A DNA stretch of 6,890 nt, taken from positions 1 to 6,890 of the forward strand of contig JAEWYV010000229.1 of NCBI GenBank assembly GCA_023458615.1, in the 5' to 3' direction. The position numbers were made by a program, and so were the translations under genes. The notes under the pieces are model-generated. The model saw only the letters and a program-made list of their open reading frames with translations. It was not told the origin of the DNA and searched no databases. Positions within the stretch are counted from its first letter, which is position 1, and each line of letters starts with the position of its first letter. Of the stretch, positions 5,704-6,890 are shown in pieces. This DNA is from Bacillota bacterium. GTDB taxonomy: Bacteria; Bacillota; Clostridia; Christensenellales; CAG-138.

Positions 5704-6890
5704 ATGGAAACACTCAAAGTATACTTCCTCATGGGTCCTGTGGACTGTAACGATGCAAATATTCCGCATTACAGCGATGATTTTATAAAGCAACTCAGCA
5801 ATGCGCTTGGCATGCGTGTGGAAAACGGTTCACTGGAAGAGGTGGCCGCTCAGCCATTACCCGTGTTTTTCATCGCGTCTGGCGGTGCAGAAATGGGCTT
5901 CATGGCTTCGTATCATGCGGCAAAACCGCCATATGTCCTTCTGACAACGCCTGCATACAACTCCCTTGCGGCGGCGATGGAGATTATGGGGTATCTGGAT
6001 GATCAGAATGAGCAGGGTGAGATCTTACACGGCACCGTCGAGAGCATCGCAAAGCGTCTGAACGTGCTGCTGCGCGTTGCCAAGGCAAAGCAGAAGATCA
6101 ACGGTATGCGACTTGGCGCAATTGGTAAGCCCTCCGGCCTAATCGCGAGCGAGGCGGATACGGCGAAGCTCAAGGCCGCAAGCGGCATGGAGATTATCGA
6201 TATTCCGCTGGACGAACTGGTGCAGGAGTATCATAAGGGCGGCTATATTGAGAATGACTTAACGCGGGAGCTCAAATCGCAGGGGTATGCGGCAGACGAG
6301 ATCGAGAAAGCGCTAAATGTATATGGGGCCACCTGCCGTGTGATTGAAAGATACAATCTACAGGCGGTCACGGTGCGCTGCTTTGAACTGCTCGGTTTGA
6401 TTCACACAACAGGCTGCCTTGCGCTTGCCATTCTCAACGCCGAGGGGATTCCCGCGGCTTGCGAGGGGGATACAAAGAGCCTGGCTAGCATGGTGATTCT
6501 CAACGCGATCACGGGGCAGTCCTCGTTTATGGCGAACCCGAGCTGTATGGATGCGGAGACGAGTGAGATCATATTCGCGCACTGCACGCTGCCCATCGAC
6601 ATGCCGGATCGCTATCGGCTGACGACGCACTTTGAGTCTGGCATCGGCGTTGCAGTTGCGGGCGATGTTTCGCTTGGAAAGGTGACGGTCTTTAAGTGCA
6701 ACGACGATCTCTCGCGGCACTACGCCGGTAGAGCGGAGTTGCTGGAGTGCCCGAATCGCGCCGACCTCTGCCGCACGCAGATGCGGCTTAAGATGCTCGA
6801 CGGCGTAGATTACTTTGCGCGCGGGCCAATCAGCAATCATCACATGATTGTGAAGGGCGACTGGGCAAACGAGATTGACGAGTTCTTTCT
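5704..6890 (+). CDS. L-fucose isomerase-like protein (COG2407-type sugar isomerase), truncated at window end
   Basis: The open frame from ATG 5704 (AGGGGAG about 8 nt upstream, 36 nt after the phosphorylase stop) runs 395 codons to the edge with no stop. Probably only a short C-terminal tail is missing. The N-terminal half is an alpha/beta region with LGAIGKPSGLIASEAD, matching the 'IGxPSxxLIAS' block of fucose-isomerase-like proteins. The C-terminal half carries TVRCFELLG, PAACEGD (Glu254), TGQSSFMANP (Asn278), AHCTLP, THFESGIGVA (308-317), CRTQ and SNHH (377-380). The family interconverts aldoses and ketoses with a divalent metal. Glu254 aligns with FucI Glu337 and a His in SNHH with FucI His528. 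The third FucI ligand, Asp361, lies 24 residues after the Glu; here that position is Asn278. The substrate is unknown; the operon suggests ribose, a deoxyribose or another nucleoside-derived sugar. Confidence 0.87.
   Translation, partial: METLKVYFLMGPVDCNDANIPHYSDDFIKQLSNALGMRVENGSLEEVAAQPLPVFFIASGGAEMGFMASYHAAKPPYVLLTTPAYNSLAAAMEIMGYLDDQNEQGEILHGTVESIAKRLNVLLRVAKAKQKINGMRLGAIGKPSGLIASEADTAKLKAASGMEIIDIPLDELVQEYHKGGYIENDLTRELKSQGYAADEIEKALNVYGATCRVIERYNLQAVTVRCFELLGLIHTTGCLALAILNAEGIPAACEGDTKSLASMVILNAITGQSSFMANPSCMDAETSEIIFAHCTLPIDMPDRYRLTTHFESGIGVAVAGDVSLGKVTVFKCNDDLSRHYAGRAELLECPNRADLCRTQMRLKMLDGVDYFARGPISNHHMIVKGDWANEIDEFF

Noticed and set aside
6358..6843. Minus-strand open frame (161 codons) opposite the isomerase
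   Set aside because: It is a shadow of the plus-strand frame that carries the EGD, HFESG and NHH motifs.
6834..6850. CAATCAT-CAC-ATGATTG inverted repeat in the isomerase gene
   Set aside because: Seven-bp arms with a short loop are expected several times by chance in 7 kb, and it lies in conserved coding sequence (SNHHMIV).

Overview
This window reads as part of a nucleoside-salvage locus from a low-to-mid G+C Bacillota, most likely a Clostridia-type anaerobe. The evidence for that is strong GGAGG-like ribosome binding sites, a complete stand-alone ECF (energy-coupling factor) transporter with its own T and A subunits, and a nucleoside phosphorylase of the Firmicutes type. Base composition is about half G+C by eye. 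The taxonomic call is an inference, because no rRNA or marker gene is present.

Layout. Positions 1-167 (minus strand) hold the first 55 codons of a nucleoside hydrolase that runs off the left edge. Positions 168-340 form a divergent intergenic region with an inverted repeat, helically phased GTTTAT half-sites and a fair sigma-70-type promoter facing right. Positions 341-1504 encode a 12-TM MFS permease with a TTG start. A 132-bp gap containing a perfect 8-bp hairpin/palindrome leads into a six-gene plus-strand run: ECF S component (1637-2302), ecfT (2406-3242), two ecfA ATPases (3230-4090 and 4094-4927), a uridine-phosphorylase-family enzyme (4924-5667) and a fucose-isomerase-like protein (5704 to beyond the right edge). 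From ecfT to the phosphorylase the genes overlap or nearly touch, so they are almost certainly one transcription unit. S and ecfT are separated by a strong 14-bp hairpin that could set their relative expression.

How the genes may work together (inference). The S-T-A-A' complex would import a nucleoside or nucleoside-like compound at the cost of ATP. The phosphorylase would split it into base and (deoxy)ribose-1-phosphate. The divergent hydrolase would split nucleosides to free ribose, and the sugar isomerase would handle the released pentose or deoxysugar. An ECF system whose S component sits in the same operon as a nucleoside phosphorylase and a FucI-like isomerase is not one of the classical vitamin or metal ECF systems, and it is the most interesting element here.

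Three molecular oddities deserve checking: the second ATPase has lost the LSGGQ signature, the phosphorylase is about 16 residues short in its C-terminal base-pocket flap, and the isomerase has Asn where E. coli FucI has a metal-binding Asp.
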